From Maratus speciosus (taxonomy: Eukaryota; Arthropoda; Arachnida; Araneae; Salticidae), in contig OZ010787.1 of the NCBI GenBank assembly GCA_963932465.1, positions 18,741,936 through 18,805,935 on the forward strand: a DNA stretch of 64,000 nucleotides, written 5' to 3'. Positions 23,971 to 39,518 of this stretch are shown piece after piece. Each line of letters begins with the position of its first letter. Position 1 is the first letter of the stretch. The position numbers and the translations under genes are program-made. The notes under the pieces were generated by a model. That model made no database searches. It was given only the letters and a program-made list of their open reading frames with translations, and was not told the DNA's origin.

Positions 23971-24299
23971 AGCCAAATATAAGTTAGTTTAAATAAAAGC
24001 AGCTTGGATAAAGGTGACTAATTTCGCGAAATTCTCATTCATAATGATTTAGTATTGATAAAAATTAGTATTGAATCTCCTATATTCGGTTTCCACTAAA
24101 TTGAGCTTCGTGTGTTTGAATAATATAAGTTGGCTTTTTTAAAATAAGGAAAATGAAATCTACCTCTTCCTCCCGGCACTGGCCGGAAGGACTTTTTTTT
24201 TATCATTTGTGAAATAGCTCTCATTTGTGAAATAGCTCTCATTTCTGAAATGATATATGATTTGGTTTAGAGGATCTATCAATCAACAGATGGATAAAT

Positions 24300-24431
24300 A
24301 TAGCTATTAGTGCTTGCGATTATATGTATAAAACGTATTATACCAATTCGGATTTTGGATAGGTGTAATATGGTAAAAGCAGTTCTTTGCGTATATGTTT
24401 TATACGTATAATCGCGAGCACTAATAGCTAT
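24300..24431. mobile_element. Short palindromic MITE
   Basis: TAGCTATTAGTGCTTGCGAT at 24,301 is repeated inverted near 24,412-24,431, and the pairing extends inward through a TATAAAACGTAT-like block. Two tandem copies of GTGAAATAGCTCTCATTT lie just upstream (24,210-24,245). Superfamily not determined. Confidence 0.55.
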
Positions 24432-24820
24432 CCAAAAAGATGAATGCTGTAGCATATACAGGATTACTGGAAACTTTTTAATAAATAAGAAGAAAGGCAG
24501 AAAATTTTTTTGTACTCAATATTTACATTACCATTTCCTAATACAATTGACCAAATTAAAAATAACCAAATAAAAGAAATATATATACTAACTAAATAAA
24601 AGGAGAGGGGAGGGCTCTAAAATGTTTTGTTTACTGTACTTATTGTGAAAAGGAAGTTACTTTTTTAATTTGTTCATGAATCATTGAATTCCAGATATTG
24701 TGAGCTATTAAAAAGTACTATAGCAGTTTGAAATTTCATTTTCCATTTACCAATTATAAATAAATAATGAAAAGACGCACTAAATGCAGAAAAATGTTTT
24801 TTTAGTGCCAGAAAGCTTCT

Positions 24821-24903
24821 TAACCCCTTCACTGGCAGCAGGTATAAGGAAACAGTGTTTTTGCCCCCTACTTATCTTGGGGCAAACGTTGAAGTGGTTA
24901 GTA
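24821..24903. mobile_element. Very short piggyBac-like MITE
   Basis: TTAACCCCTTCACTGGCAG at the left and GTTGAAGTGGTTAG at the right form imperfect inverted repeats next to TTAA and TTAG. The pattern resembles TTAA-inserting MITEs, as at 28.8 kb. Confidence 0.35.
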
Positions 24904-25399
24904 TCATAACTCAGCAAGTTTTGGTCATAAAAGAAATGAATTTTACTGTTTTACTTGTCAGAGCATGGTTAATTTTTTTCTAAATATAATATATAGAACC
25001 TAGGGATGGTATAAAAATGAAAAAAGTGTAACTTTTTGAAAAATGATGGCAGGACTGTTTCATCGATATAATCTTAATTCCTACTTTATTTTAAACACTA
25101 GTGTAATTTACTTTGCCTATGTATCTCCAACAGTTAAAATATTAAAGCACATTTCAATCTTTTGGGGGCACCCTGTATATTGATCTAAATAATGCATGCC
25201 TAATACTCTTGCCTTAAATTTGAAAGTGGCTACTCGGCACTTGCAGGGGTCACAGCTTCATGCAGAGCCCGATCAAGCCAAGAAGAGCCCAAGGCATAGT
25301 TTTGATTCTGGGTCCCCCTTTCTATACGGTCATAAAACATTTTTTATGCCTTGCAATATAGATACGACTATATAAATGCTGTAAAATTGCCATAACTGA

Positions 25400-25531
25400 C
25401 ACTCCTGAATAGTGGACACCTATTTAGCAAGCACTTTTTCAATCCTCAACACCTATTTATGAGTATGTTTTCACCTCTGAATAGCAGATAAATTTCATGC
25501 TCCCAGGTGTCCGCTATAGAGAGGTTTTACT
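25400..25531. mobile_element. pogo/Tigger-like terminal fragment
   Basis: The right end inverted reads GTAAAACCTCTCTATAGCGG, matching the style of pogo/Tigger termini (CAGTAAAACCTC) from family knowledge. Inside, GAATAGTGGACACC and AGGTGTCCGCTATAG form an inverted pair. Only this end of the element is visible. Confidence 0.45.
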
Positions 25532-28049
25532 ACATATATTTAAATAAATATATCCTTTTAATTGTATCAAATCCTGAAAGTACAAATTATTGATTATAAT
25601 CAGTACAATGTAAAAATAGGTTCAAAATATCAGCTTCACAAAAGTTGCATAACAAATTTGGCAGTCCCAGGCCTTATCTTCCTATACTTTCTCTACTACT
25701 GTTTCTGAACAACAATCTATGCGGTAGGTTTCTTTAACATCTTCAATAGAAATGAACAACAAAGATTAAGAATTGAAGATAGTGGATGAGTATAAGAAGA
25801 TAGTGGACTCTATTACAAATCTTATTTTCTGTTGGTAATTATGAAACTATATTTAATGCATTAAGAGTGTTAAAAAATATAACATTTAATGATGATGACA
25901 GTATTTTCAAGTAATTTCACAATAAAAAGTTCCATAAGCAGTTGATATGCCAAATGATTCAACGATGCATGAGATTTTCTCATTAAAGCTCTTAAATTAG
26001 AAGCAAAATTAATTAATTATGAAAAAATTCTGAAAACTAATCTTATTGAGACTCAAGAAATACATGATGTAACAGCAAGGGAGTATTTCTCATTAATCAG
26101 TGTCTCGGAAACTGAGCCCGGTGCGAGCTGTGACAAAAAGGAGAAAAAAAAAATCGCGAAATCGAGCGAAAGGGTTAGTAATAATATTTTTTGAATGGAT
26201 TGTGGTGTTTAAAACGTAAAAGTACGAAATTTAAGAATATATCGTCCTTTTTCCCCTTACTTTTAACTGTTTTGCCGATGCGCGCTTCGAAAAAAGGCCG
26301 AAATCAAACGCCGCTCTCGCACTTTTGTTTCTCTGCTTTTGCGCTCTGTAAAAGGTTTTGGAAGCACTCTATTACGTTTTTGTCAGCAACCGCTTTTTAA
26401 TTAATATCTTGGAATTAGTTTAGATTATCTTCTCTTTCTTTTTCAATTTTTTGTGTAGTCATTATTTCTAATTGTGAGATAGAAAAGAAATAAAATCATC
26501 TTTAAAACTTCTCAAATAAACACTTTGATAAAACTAATTCAATTATTTTTACAATATATTTCTCCAACTAAACTGCCCATTATTTTCATTAACCCATTTG
26601 GGACCATGGGTGCATACAATAGTTTTCGGCATCAGTAATAAATAAAAGTAATATTTGCCTTATTTAATTAGAGCATTTTCGAAATTATCTAATTGAAGGT
26701 AACTATTTTTTTAAAAGGTGGTGCCAACCGGATAAAATTTTCGTAAGAGACGTCGGCCGGTCGCGAAGGCCGAAGGAGATAATGCGTAACAGAGTAAAAT
26801 AATTTTTGCCCGGTTTAAAATTTTTATTTTTATGGAAACGATACATGTCGCACATCGTTACATCAAAACTTTTAAAACACACTTTTTTTTATTGATAATT
26901 GATCAATTATCAATAGTTTTCATCGATGAAAACTATATCAAAAATTTTATCTCGCAAAGTGAATAGCGGATTTTAGATTTTAAGGAATTGCGGATGACGT
27001 AACTCTAACGTATCGTTTATGCAAAAAGTTGATGAAAGAATGCATTAAAGTAATTACGATGGGTCCTTTCCTTTAGTATGCATAATATTTTCATGTAATC
27101 TGGAATGACAAATTTTGATAACTAATAACTAATCATAAGGATAGCATATTTTTCATCTATGTTGAGATTATCTTATTATTAGAAAAAAGGACCCAGGTTT
27201 TAGAAATGCCGACATTAGACATATCTAGCGCTTTCGCTTCACTGCAGTAACATATTCAAAGTCACAGGCTGTCGATTGTATCAAAATTTTCTTGAAAATT
27301 CCTAAAGAGGAATAAATTTTGTAATTCTCTTTTGTGGTGGCGCCATCTAATGTCATACACAAGAAAGGCTGAATGAGTGACATGGCTGCGAAAGCATGGA
27401 ATTGTTTTGCCGTCGATTATTAGTGTGTGAAAAAGGATTTAATGATATTTTATATCTCAGCCAGATTACAAGTTATTGCAGGAACTTTCGCCTTTAGTAG
27501 CCTTGTTTGGAAAGGAGGAGGAGGGATGAATGCAGCAAATACATTTCTGAAATCCAATTATCTCTTACATTACGACCTTACTATCGAAATGGTGAAAACA
27601 CTTTGATTTTCGAACATTTGAGTAAAAAATCGCTTACTAAAATAAGAATCTGCAGAAAAACAATAAAAATGAATAAAATTGTGATATTCTCATGAATAAT
27701 AAATTTGAAAAATTCACCAATACATGCAATATGATTATTCTGGAACTTAAAATGTATAGATAAAGAAAAATTCAGATCTTATTTTAGTGGTTTATAGTTA
27801 CAAAAAATTGTTTATTTTACCTCCCACACCCATGTACAGACACACACAAAAGTGTTTGATGGGTGCAAAATTAATAAATGCCCACTTTTGTTTAATAGAA
27901 CCCACCGTTACGCAAGCGAAAGCTGTGTTTTTTATGTAAAATATATCTTTGAAAATCAGATATACATACATACTGGGGAATAAAGAAATTACGAGCTCCG
28001 CGAACCAGTTATAACCACCCAAATAATTCTATTAAAACATTTGCCCTGA
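25532..28049. other. No gene recognised
   Basis: Mixed AT-rich DNA with small CpG-containing patches (near 26,110-26,350 and 26,740-26,780) but no convincing exon. TTAACCCATTTGGGACC near 26,589 resembles the start of a TTAA-inserting MITE, without a matching end. Confidence 0.45.
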
Positions 28050-28057
28050 CTATTGCC

Positions 28058-28216
28058 CAGGGGTGTAGTGGAGGGTATACGCCGTATACCTTCTGGATTT
28101 TTTAAAGAAGCGCCGCATACCCTCTGTTTTTAAAGTAAAACTATGGCGTATATTCTTTAGGGTTACCCTTTGCCCAATAGCGTATACTCTCTGGTTTTTT
28201 TACGACTACACCGCTG
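28058..28216. mobile_element. hAT-like MITE with 8-bp target duplication
   Basis: The termini are CAGGGGTGTAGT and, inverted, CAGCGGTGTAGT (11 of 12 identical). The flanks are CTATTGCC (28,050-28,057) and CTACTGCC (28,217-28,224), an 8-bp duplication with one change. CAG-G ends with 8-bp duplications fit the hAT superfamily. The 159-bp interior repeats a GTATACGC-type motif and codes for nothing. Confidence 0.75.
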
Positions 28217-28551
28217 CTACTGCCCCATCTCTTCTGGGCGGCGCGCGCATCCTCTCAATCGTGTGTAGTATTAATGAACTTTTTATTTTTCTATTTTTTT
28301 TTTCCAACTATATTTTGCTAAAAATTGTTTTATATTTCATTTACGTATTTGCCTACTGGAATTAAAACTTCGCAATGAAGTATTTTTTTTTATCGAATTC
28401 CAATGAAAACTTCAAAATAATACTTTTGGCCCATTCTAACTCATTTCTACGTTGAATGAAATTCAGTTCAAGAAAAATATTTATGTTTTTATTAATATAT
28501 AGATAGACAGCAACTCCTAAAAATAAAGAAAAATATTTAAAAATGAAAACA

Positions 28552-28555
<4 letters not shown>

Positions 28556-28588
<33 letters not shown>
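28556..28588. repeat. Poly-T tract
   Basis: About 33 consecutive T residues. No adjacent SINE or LINE sequence was recognised. Confidence 0.9.
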
Positions 28589-28590
<2 letters not shown>

Positions 28591-28795
28591 CTGAAGCTTA
28601 AATATTGAATAATAATTTGATTATTTTGGAATGATACTTTTGGTTCTATAAAAAATTTCACTATCTTATGTTTCATCAATGCCCGAAATGGCATCAACAT
28701 CTACCTATTTGTAATATTCACTGTCTGTTTTACGAGCTGATTCCAATTTTTTCAGAATTTTTCGACTATACCGAACCAGTAAAATACTTGTTTAA

Positions 28796-29322
28796 CCTCT
28801 TCAGTTCCAAAGCTAAAATAATAATACAAATGCTTATTCATTGGTTTTTCCCAAACAAAATGACATCGTAAATGACCGAAAAAATATCTTTTCTGAAATT
28901 GATCCTTTAGGCTCAAAAATATGGATCTAAAACTACAAAACCCCTTAAAAACATCAATTTAATAACCATTAACCTAAATTAACGCAATCACAAATTTAAT
29001 AGCTTCAAAGAAGTAAATAATCTACAAATCCTCATTTTTTTTTTAATTGAAAAAAGATTTAAGTTAAATAATTATGACAATTTCTCACTTTCTTGGTCAT
29101 ACTGTCTTTTGGGGATTTTTAGGCATTTTGCAAACTCAGATGAAAATAACATTTATTTTATGTGGGAATCAGCTTAGATGCTGCCATTTATTCGTTTGCT
29201 TTGAACACAAAAAAACATTCAGCTATTAAGAAGTGATGTGAAAATGAAAAAAAATCGGACATTTTAGTTTTTATAAGGAAAAGAACAGAGGTCCCCGTAT
29301 GGGGACCCAGGGACCGAAGAGG
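28796..29322. mobile_element. piggyBac-like MITE with TTAA duplication
   Basis: CCTCTTCAGTTCC follows TTAA (28,792-28,795), and GGGACCGAAGAGG precedes TTAA (29,323-29,326). Exact TTAA target duplications are the mark of piggyBac. A GGTCCCCGTATGGGGACC palindrome lies near the right end (29,289-29,306). It is 527 bp with no transposase. Confidence 0.7.
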
Positions 29323-29339
29323 TTAAGGTTGTTCTGAAA

Positions 29340-29755
29340 TCAAAACTCGCTGCTTCCTGACACAGTTTTAATTCATTTTTGTTCGCAAATCTATCAAATT
29401 TTCAGGTCCTCTTCTTAAGAAGCTATGTAATTGAACTGTCTTTTTTATTTATCGTTAAAGGCAGAATATTTTTCAAAAAAGTTGTCAAAATTGGCGTTTT
29501 GACCCTAATTTCCGAATGTGAGAGTACGGGAAAGGGAAAAAACTGCCGTCCTGAGATAACAATCTCTTATAACTCAGGATGCAATTCATTTATCGGAAAA
29601 TGAAAAACAAAAACTGTTCGATTAGAAATCACTTCGATAATCATGCCTGCAAGTTTCATGTTTTTATGTTTAAAAATGAATCTCAAAATGTGTCAAAAAA
29701 TTTTGCACTGTTGAGTGTGTTTAATTTTTTTTTTTTTTTGAGAACCTCCTTAAGG
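29340..29755. repeat. Dispersed repeat, copy 1 of 2
   Basis: This segment is similar, with many indels, to 43,110-43,505. Shared blocks include AGGCAGAATAT, TTTCAAAAAA, GTTTTATGTTTTT-like and GTTGAGYGTG. No coding capacity or termini were defined; they may be parts of a larger element. Confidence 0.5.
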
Positions 29756-29773
29756 GGCTACTTCAGTCACGAG

Positions 29774-30081
29774 AAAAAACCCGCTCGCTAATGCTAATCC
29801 TATGGAAGAAAATTATAAAGATATCTCGGTAGCTATTCAATATTTTTAAACGATTTTTTTTCATTGTATAGCTGATGCTTTCACTTTCGGAACCGGTTCT
29901 GAAAAGTAAAGTGTTCTAATTAAAAATACCCGTAGACAAAATCAAAAAAGTAAGCAACGGCCTTTGTACAGTTCGATCTCAGCTATTCAATGCAAAATAA
30001 ATCATTTAAAAATATTGAAATGCGACCGAGATATCTTTATAAATTTCTTCCATAGGATCAGCATTAGCGAGCGGGTCTTTT
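29774..30081. mobile_element. Fold-back MITE with arms of about 95 bp
   Basis: CCCGCTCGCTAATGCTAATC at 29,780 is mirrored by its inverse ending at 30,075. Pairing continues through TATGGAAGAAAATTATAAAG and TTCAATATTTTTAAA, at about 85-90 percent identity. It abuts copy 2 of the CCCGACTG repeat on the right. Confidence 0.8.
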
Positions 30082-30083
30082 TA

Positions 30084-30625
30084 TCCGACTGCCAAGAAGG
30101 GTTATGTGTTTCACGCGTATCTGGGTATGTGTATTTCTTTATACTCTCGAAACATCGCAACGGCTGGACAAAATTTAAGGAATGAGGTCTCTATCGATTC
30201 GTCTTAACCGTCCGATGGTTATAGGCTAGGTTTTGTTTTGTAAATTCAAAATGGCGGTAGAGCCGAAACAAAAATTCACGCACCCTATTGAGTGGCATAT
30301 CATTGGATAGGTCTTTCAAAATGAAGACGATGTTTCTTTGACTGTTTTACAGTCACAAGCTCCGTTTAAATAGTACACAATCTGAAAGTTGTATAGGTAG
30401 GATCTCTAGCTTTACTGTAACTCTAATCGTCATAGACATCTATAGGCCTCATGAAAACAGTGTTTATAGATAGAAACTAACAATTAAACCCAACTTAAAA
30501 GTCATGAATACATGTAAATAAAAAAGATAGATAAGTAATATAAAAAATAGTTTAACATTGATGAGAAATAATTAATTAGTTCGCCTTTTACGCAGCCGGG
30601 TTTTTTGATTTTTTAAATTTAATTT
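30084..30625 (-). mobile_element. CCCGACTG-type dispersed repeat, copy 2 (inverted)
   Basis: The copy begins CCGACTGCCAAGAAGGGTTA and ends CGCAGCCGGGTTTTTTGATT. It is the inverse of copies at 2.3-3.2 kb and 51.06-51.61 kb. It shares the block around the AAGACGATGTTTC segment and a conserved CTATAGACATCTATAGG-like palindromic stretch. Non-coding. Confidence 0.8.
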
Positions 30626-30936
30626 TTATTGTTTGTGCTCTTTTTGGATTGACTTTAGTAAGAAATAAAAACTCAGTTGTTTCAAAATTGTTGATGTCAC
30701 TGTTTCTTTCTTCCCCAATTAAGAATATGAACGCATTTCTTCATTTCCTGGCCAACTAAAATAATTTGATAGAACAATTTCACATCTTAAAGAAAGTAGT
30801 AAAATAAACTAGATAGCAAATTTTTAGTTTAGAAATAATAAAACAAGTATTTTAATTTTAAGCAAAAATAAAATCTACGTCACTTAGAATAATTAATAAA
30901 AGCTTTACAAATGAAACAAAAAAGGTAATATATATA

Positions 30937-34380
<3,444 letters not shown>

Positions 34381-34559
34381 ATAGCAACCACTAAATGAAA
34401 GGGAGCAAAATGTGGAAAATTAGAATAAGTGTGGGATACAGTAAGATGAGATGTGCGTATGCAAATTTTCTTTTCCACGTCTGTTCATCACGTGATAGCG
34501 TTTATAAGAGCTTTAAAGGATTTGACACGTGTGGACAGTTGTTGTTCCAAGTCAATGTT

Positions 34560-35650
34560 TTACAGGAAAGACTTAATTGACGAACTTGATATTTTCGGCA
34601 TCTCTTCTCGACATTACTTAGATGATTTTATGCGTGACGGAATTATTAGAAAGATCGAAGAAGGGTAAAAAATAACAGATGTTGCCAGGGAGTTCGACAT
34701 CGCCCACAGCATTGTTTCACGGCTGTGGAAATCTTTTAAAACTACTGGAATGTGTAGCAGACGTCACGGGGGGAGGTTAGGTTAGAAGTACGACACCTGC
34801 AGGAGATAGATACATTGTCGTATACTATCGGCAAAAGGAACCGACGCACCACAGCTCAGCAGGTGGCAAATCAGTTTCTAGCTGCCACAAGACAGCAGAT
34901 CTCCCGAAAAACTGTAGCCAGAAGTTTGAGGGACGGAGGATTATACGCCCGCAGACCTGTTGTGTGTGTCCCATTGACCAGGCAGCAGCGTACTGCCCGT
35001 TTGCAATGGTGTCGTGAGCATCGCAACTGGACTAAACAGGACTGGGCATGCGTACTATTCTCAGATGAGAGTAGGTTCAGTTTGTCATCAGATTGCAGAC
35101 GCCAACTGATCTGGCGTGAGAGTGGTACTGCTTATCGTCCAGAAAATATCCAGGAAAGGAACAGATATCCGACATTCAGTGTCATGGTGTTGGCCGGCAT
35201 CACCACGCGCCGGCATCACCACGTTGGCCGCACGCGCCTACATGTGGTTGTGACTGGGACTATGAAGGGCCAACGATACATTGATGAAGTTCTACTTCCT
35301 CATGTTCGCCTTTTCCGTGGTGCTGTCGGTGATAAATTTGTTTTCATGGACGACAACGCACCATGTCATCGAACACTCGCTGTTCAGGATTGTCTAGACA
35401 GCGAGGGTATTCAACGCCTCGTATGACCAGCGCGTTCTCCAGATCTAAACCCCATTGAAAATGTTTGGGATGCTTTGGGGAGGCAAATTGCTAGTCGAAA
35501 CTATCCTCCAACAAACAAGAACACCCTCATCCGTGCACTGACAGAGGAATGGGCTAAATTGCCTCAACAGCTGCTAGATAATGTTGTGCAAAGTATGATA
35601 CGACGTGTAGAATGTTGCATCACACTCCACAGTGGACATGTCCCATACTG
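34560..35650 (+). pseudogene. Tc1-like transposase pseudogene (DD34E)
   Basis: The N-terminal part at 34,560-34,760 reads IIRKIEEG, an in-frame TAA, then a paired-type helix-turn-helix (ITDVAREFDIAHSIVSRLWK). A frameshift lies in the GRLG region near 34,780. The frame at 34,815-35,426 then gives TAQQVANQF, YARRPVVCVPLT, the first aspartate in LFSDESRFS, and the second in FMDDNAPCH. A TGA at 35,424 replaces the usual tryptophan before PARSPDLNPIENVWD, which supplies the glutamate. The spacing is 34 residues, the Tc1 arrangement. A small duplication (CGGCATCACCACG twice, near 35,200) adds residues. An AATAAA follows near 35,770. The element's inverted repeats were not located. Confidence 0.92.
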
Positions 35651-36527
35651 AAACCTTTCTCCAAAGAGCCTGCTGACTTTCACATGCATTGTTCTATTTC
35701 TCCGTATGCATCATCAAATGAACATTTTATTCTTTCAGATGTTTCATAGCCTTTTGTATTTTTCAGAACAATAAATGCCCTTTATTCTAATGTCTGAACA
35801 GTGTGGCAACAATATTTTATCCAACTAGGCCAAATATCTCGCTTAATGTTATGCTACATTGCAATTTGTGATCCGTCCTTAGCAATTGTTCATCAGTGTA
35901 TATGCATGCTATACGGAAAAGGAAACTACGTCCCATTAAACACCAACCGTACAGTCGTGGGGGAAAAAAGTAAACACCCCCTACTAACTCTGAAACTAAT
36001 TATAATAGAAGAAAGTTACTGGGACCAAACGATTGGAAATAAAGTCTAATTTTAAATGATATATATAAAATTTCCTTATGGGATCTTCTACAAATCAAAA
36101 CCAGACCAAACTATGTTTTTTTTAAGTGTCATCACCCAATTTTGATAAGATATTTTAAATCTTCGGTTCAAACTATGCCTAGAAACGAAATTTCAAGTTC
36201 TTTGGATGATAAGTTTTTGAACTATAAACATTCAAAAATTTGAACTTCTAATGTTAAATTACATTCTCATATTTTTATTAATATCTCATGAAATTATAAT
36301 CCTAATGTGTTAATGTTTTCTGTGGTTATAATACTGAAAAGCTCAAACATAAATACATTGAATTTGCAATTTTAAACATTTTAGAATATGAATTATGAAA
36401 TTAATATTCGAAAAAAAAATATGAATTGCAACCTACAATTGTTTTGATAGATTTATATTTATTATGCACTGTTTAATCAAATTCTCTATTTCAAATTTTT
36501 CTTCCAAGTTGTTTTCCAATTATGATC

Positions 36528-36710
36528 AGTGCTCCCACATCTGGTTGATTTTTTATTTAGCCATTAAGAATTCTCACCAGTAAATTTTATTAGTTATTTT
36601 TACTTTATACGACAATAGATATTCATTAAATAAAAGAAAATTGCTACTAAAAATTTTCTGGTGTGAATTCAATATTTCTAAATAAAAAATCCGCCAGATG
36701 CGGTAACACT
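36528..36710. mobile_element. MITE of 183 bp nested in the TA palindromic element
   Basis: The inverted ends are AGTGCTCCCACATCTGGTTG and, inverted at the right, AGTGTTACCGCATCTGGCGG. Both continue into GATTTTTTATTTAG. The corresponding place in the paralogous copy at 56.5 kb lacks it, supporting insertion. Confidence 0.7.
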
Positions 36711-37100
36711 TTCAATGATGTGCAGTAAAGCATAATTTGAAAAAAAATATACTTTACTCATTTTATTGAAACATTTGGGATAGCAATAGTCGAAACATAT
36801 TAAGCGAGGGAAATGCTCATATTTGCAAGAAATAATACATTAATAGAAGCGACATAGTCATTCTGTAGCAGTTTAACGACTGAGTACCGAACTTTAATTT
36901 GGATACAACCCCTAAAATAGGCTCATTTTAAAATAATTAATTTCTCTGAAATTAATCGTACGAATTTCATGAAAATTTGTTTTTAGACTAATTGAAGGGT
37001 GTAGATTTTATTTATGGTGTCAAACTTGGGTATTTCTATTGAAAAAACAAACTTTGGATTCGTTTTAATATGTAGATGACACCTAAGCCAATTTTATATA

Positions 37101-37922
37101 GGGGATACCGGGGGAATGGCGACACCTTAAGGAAATTTAAATTTTTTCACCTCAAAAAAAATGTCTATTTTTTAATAGTAAAAATTCTAAAGCTGAATCA
37201 TGATCTTTAGTATCTGTATAAATTCAACCGTAATCATAACTGTAAAATAAGCACACATAAAAATTTTTTCTTTCAACCTCTGTACAATGGCGGGATTACC
37301 CAGGATACTGGGGTAATTCCGCCACTGTATCGGGGTAATGACGCCACTCTTTGATGACCTAGTAAATACATAAAATGGATACTAGGAAACACGTAACCTA
37401 CTGAAAATATTTAGAAAGCAATAATTTGTCAAAATAATTAATAATTACAATGTTCCTTAAGCTATATTTCTTAATGTGCTAAGCTTACAACTTAACTCCA
37501 ATTGGAAAAGTCACCCTTTGTCATGGTGGCGGCATTACCCCGAGAGGACAATATAGCGGAAATCCCCCAGCAAAGCCGAAAGAAGAACTGAACTTGTTCA
37601 ACAAATTGCATCGAAATGTCAGCGAATGCATGCAGATTACGGGTAATATTATCTAATGTTACAATAAACTAATGTTACAATAAAAGGTGTTTACTTCTAC
37701 ACATTTGAAGCTCCAAAATAAGAAGCAACTAGATGAAAACTAAATTTTTCACTAGAACTTGCAAACGACGTACACCAAAATCATTCTCACTCTAGGCACT
37801 GTTTCTATTGTTGGCCGCTATAGTGCAGGCGCATTCACTATCTCAAACTGCCATTAGTTTTTAAACTAGGCAGAGGGGGGGGGGGACATAATCCAGAGTG
37901 ACACCATTCCCCCGGTCTCCCC
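37101..37922. mobile_element. TA-inserting MITE with GGGGATACCGGGGGAATGG ends, nested
   Basis: It is flanked by TA on both sides (37,099-37,100 and 37,923-37,924). The inverted ends are GGGGATACCGGGGGAATGGC and GGGGAGACCGGGGGAATGGT. The paralogous copy at 57,500-57,520 reads straight through ATTTTATATACATCATTT, which is an exact empty site. The interior repeats motifs such as GGGTAATTCCGCCAC. Confidence 0.88.
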
Positions 37923-38618
37923 TACATCATTTAAAAGTAGACTTTATTTCCAATCGTATGGTACAAGTAACTTTCTTCTACAATAATTTGTCGCAGAGTT
38001 AGTAGGGGTGTTTACTTTTTTACTTTCCACGACTGTTCCTCTCATTAATAAATGAAAAGATTGCTGTTGATAGGATTAAAATATTTTCCTAATGCATCTT
38101 AAAATCACTATGTAAGTGGTTAAATAACTCAAAGTAAGCTTATTTATTACAAAATAATGATTAATTTTACAATAGTAGTAATTTTGGCTAAAAAATTTCA
38201 AGCAGTATTTTCTGGATCAAGCTCTAGTAAGAAAATGAGTGATAACAAAGTATTTAATATTTTATCTAACAGGGCAGTTAACTTTATTTATTGACTGAAC
38301 TTGGAATCATTTAAAGAAAAATATTTTCAGATATTGCTAATACCCCCATTCAATCACACATTGGAATCAACCACCCAAATATGACACTGAAAAGAAAAAT
38401 GTGGGTAAGATTTAGTTTGGAGTAGTATTTGTAAATTTTACATGTAAATATTTAATGGTGAATGCGTTAACTTACTCGTATTTGTTTCTAGAATTGCATG
38501 TTGAGTATTTTTTAACCGACTTCCAACAAAAGATGCTATATAGTTTGTTTGTGTATTATATATAAATAATATTATAAGACGAAACGCAATTTTTTCACCT
38601 TGATTTAACATAAAACAG

Positions 38619-39009
38619 ATAATGTGAACATTAAAAAGGTCCACAATTTTACTTAAAAGGTGACTAATGTAATGAAAAAGATGTTACAAGTTTAAAATAT
38701 ACATTTTATTTAAAACTTCTAAGTACTTTCAAACCTTCCAAAGGCTCGTCATCAGAGAATATCTTAATAACTAAATGTTGTTTATTTATATATATTTAGT
38801 TATATCTTTATTTTATATATCAAAAAGTGACGTATTTGTATAAATAAACAACATTTAGCTATTAAGATATTGTCTGATGATGAGCCTGGAAGGTTTCAAA
38901 GTACTAAGAAGTTTTAAATAAATTGTATATTTTAAACTTGTAACATCTTTTTCATTACATTAGTCGCCTTTTAAGTAAGATTGTGGACCTTTTTATTGTT
39001 CACATTATT
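38619..39009. mobile_element. Palindromic repeat of about 390 bp, arms about 165 bp
   Basis: AATGTGAACATTAAAAAGGT at 38,621 is mirrored by the inverse near 38,990-39,008. Pairing runs through AGTGACTAATG-like, GTTACAAGTTTAAAATATAC and AAACAACATTTAG blocks at roughly 90 percent. A spacer near 38,790-38,840 is AT-rich. The left arm, on the minus strand, carries a hammerhead-like motif. It may derive from a Penelope-like element. Confidence 0.7.
38717..38759 (-). ncRNA. Hammerhead-ribozyme-like motif
   Basis: On the minus strand: TTCT, then CTGATGA, one C, a 7-pair stem with loop TGG (GAGCCTT / AAGGTTT, including G-T pairs), then GAAA, then GTACTT, then AGAA pairing with the first TTCT. This contains both conserved hammerhead boxes (CUGANGA and GAAA) and a possible NUH cleavage site (CUU before AGAA). 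Departures are one unpaired base before stem II and a stem III of only two pairs. Very short stem III forms are known from Penelope-like retroelements. The other arm's copy has CAAA instead of GAAA and is likely dead. Confidence 0.4.
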
Positions 39010-39518
39010 TATTTTGTATTATATATATATATATATATATATTTATATTAACGCATGTCGACGCATAACTTTCGAACGGATGCGCCTATTTTCATAATTC
39101 TATTTTTGTTGGAAAGAGCTCACTCTGGTGGTGATTCCAAATCAATCTCATTAGAATCAAAAGATGGTTTGTCTTTCTGTCTTTTTTTACTTTATAGGTT
39201 CAAACTTTCGTAAAAATTGACCAATTATCAAAACATCTGAACTTGTTATTAAATTCCACAGTACTACTTTATCTTTTTAAAATAGTCGTCGTATAGTGCA
39301 TAGCTTTTTCACAGGAGATGCCAGAAATTATAATGTATCATCGTTTACTGTTTGTCAAAATGAGCGATATTGGTAGCAATGAGATTTAAAGCGAATGTGG
39401 ATAACAGTAAAGGATTAAAAAAAATACTTTCACTAAAGTGAATTGTAAATGTAATCACCTGACTATTTAACAATGCTATATCGTAGGGGATCATTGAAAA
39501 AGATGTCTGGAATGTAAT

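Larger units (their letters stand above)
35952..38035. mobile_element. TA-inserting palindromic element, copy 1 (with nested insertions)
   Basis: The left end CAGTCGTGGG follows TA (35,950-35,951) and the right end is CCACGACTG. The arms are long inverted repeats (AGTAAACACCCCCTACTAAC mirrored near 38,000). Copy 2 is at 55,991-57,621. The right flank is TT rather than TA, so the duplication has decayed. Two further elements lie inside. CAGT ends plus TA suggest a non-autonomous Tc1/mariner relative. No transposase was found within it. Confidence 0.85.
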
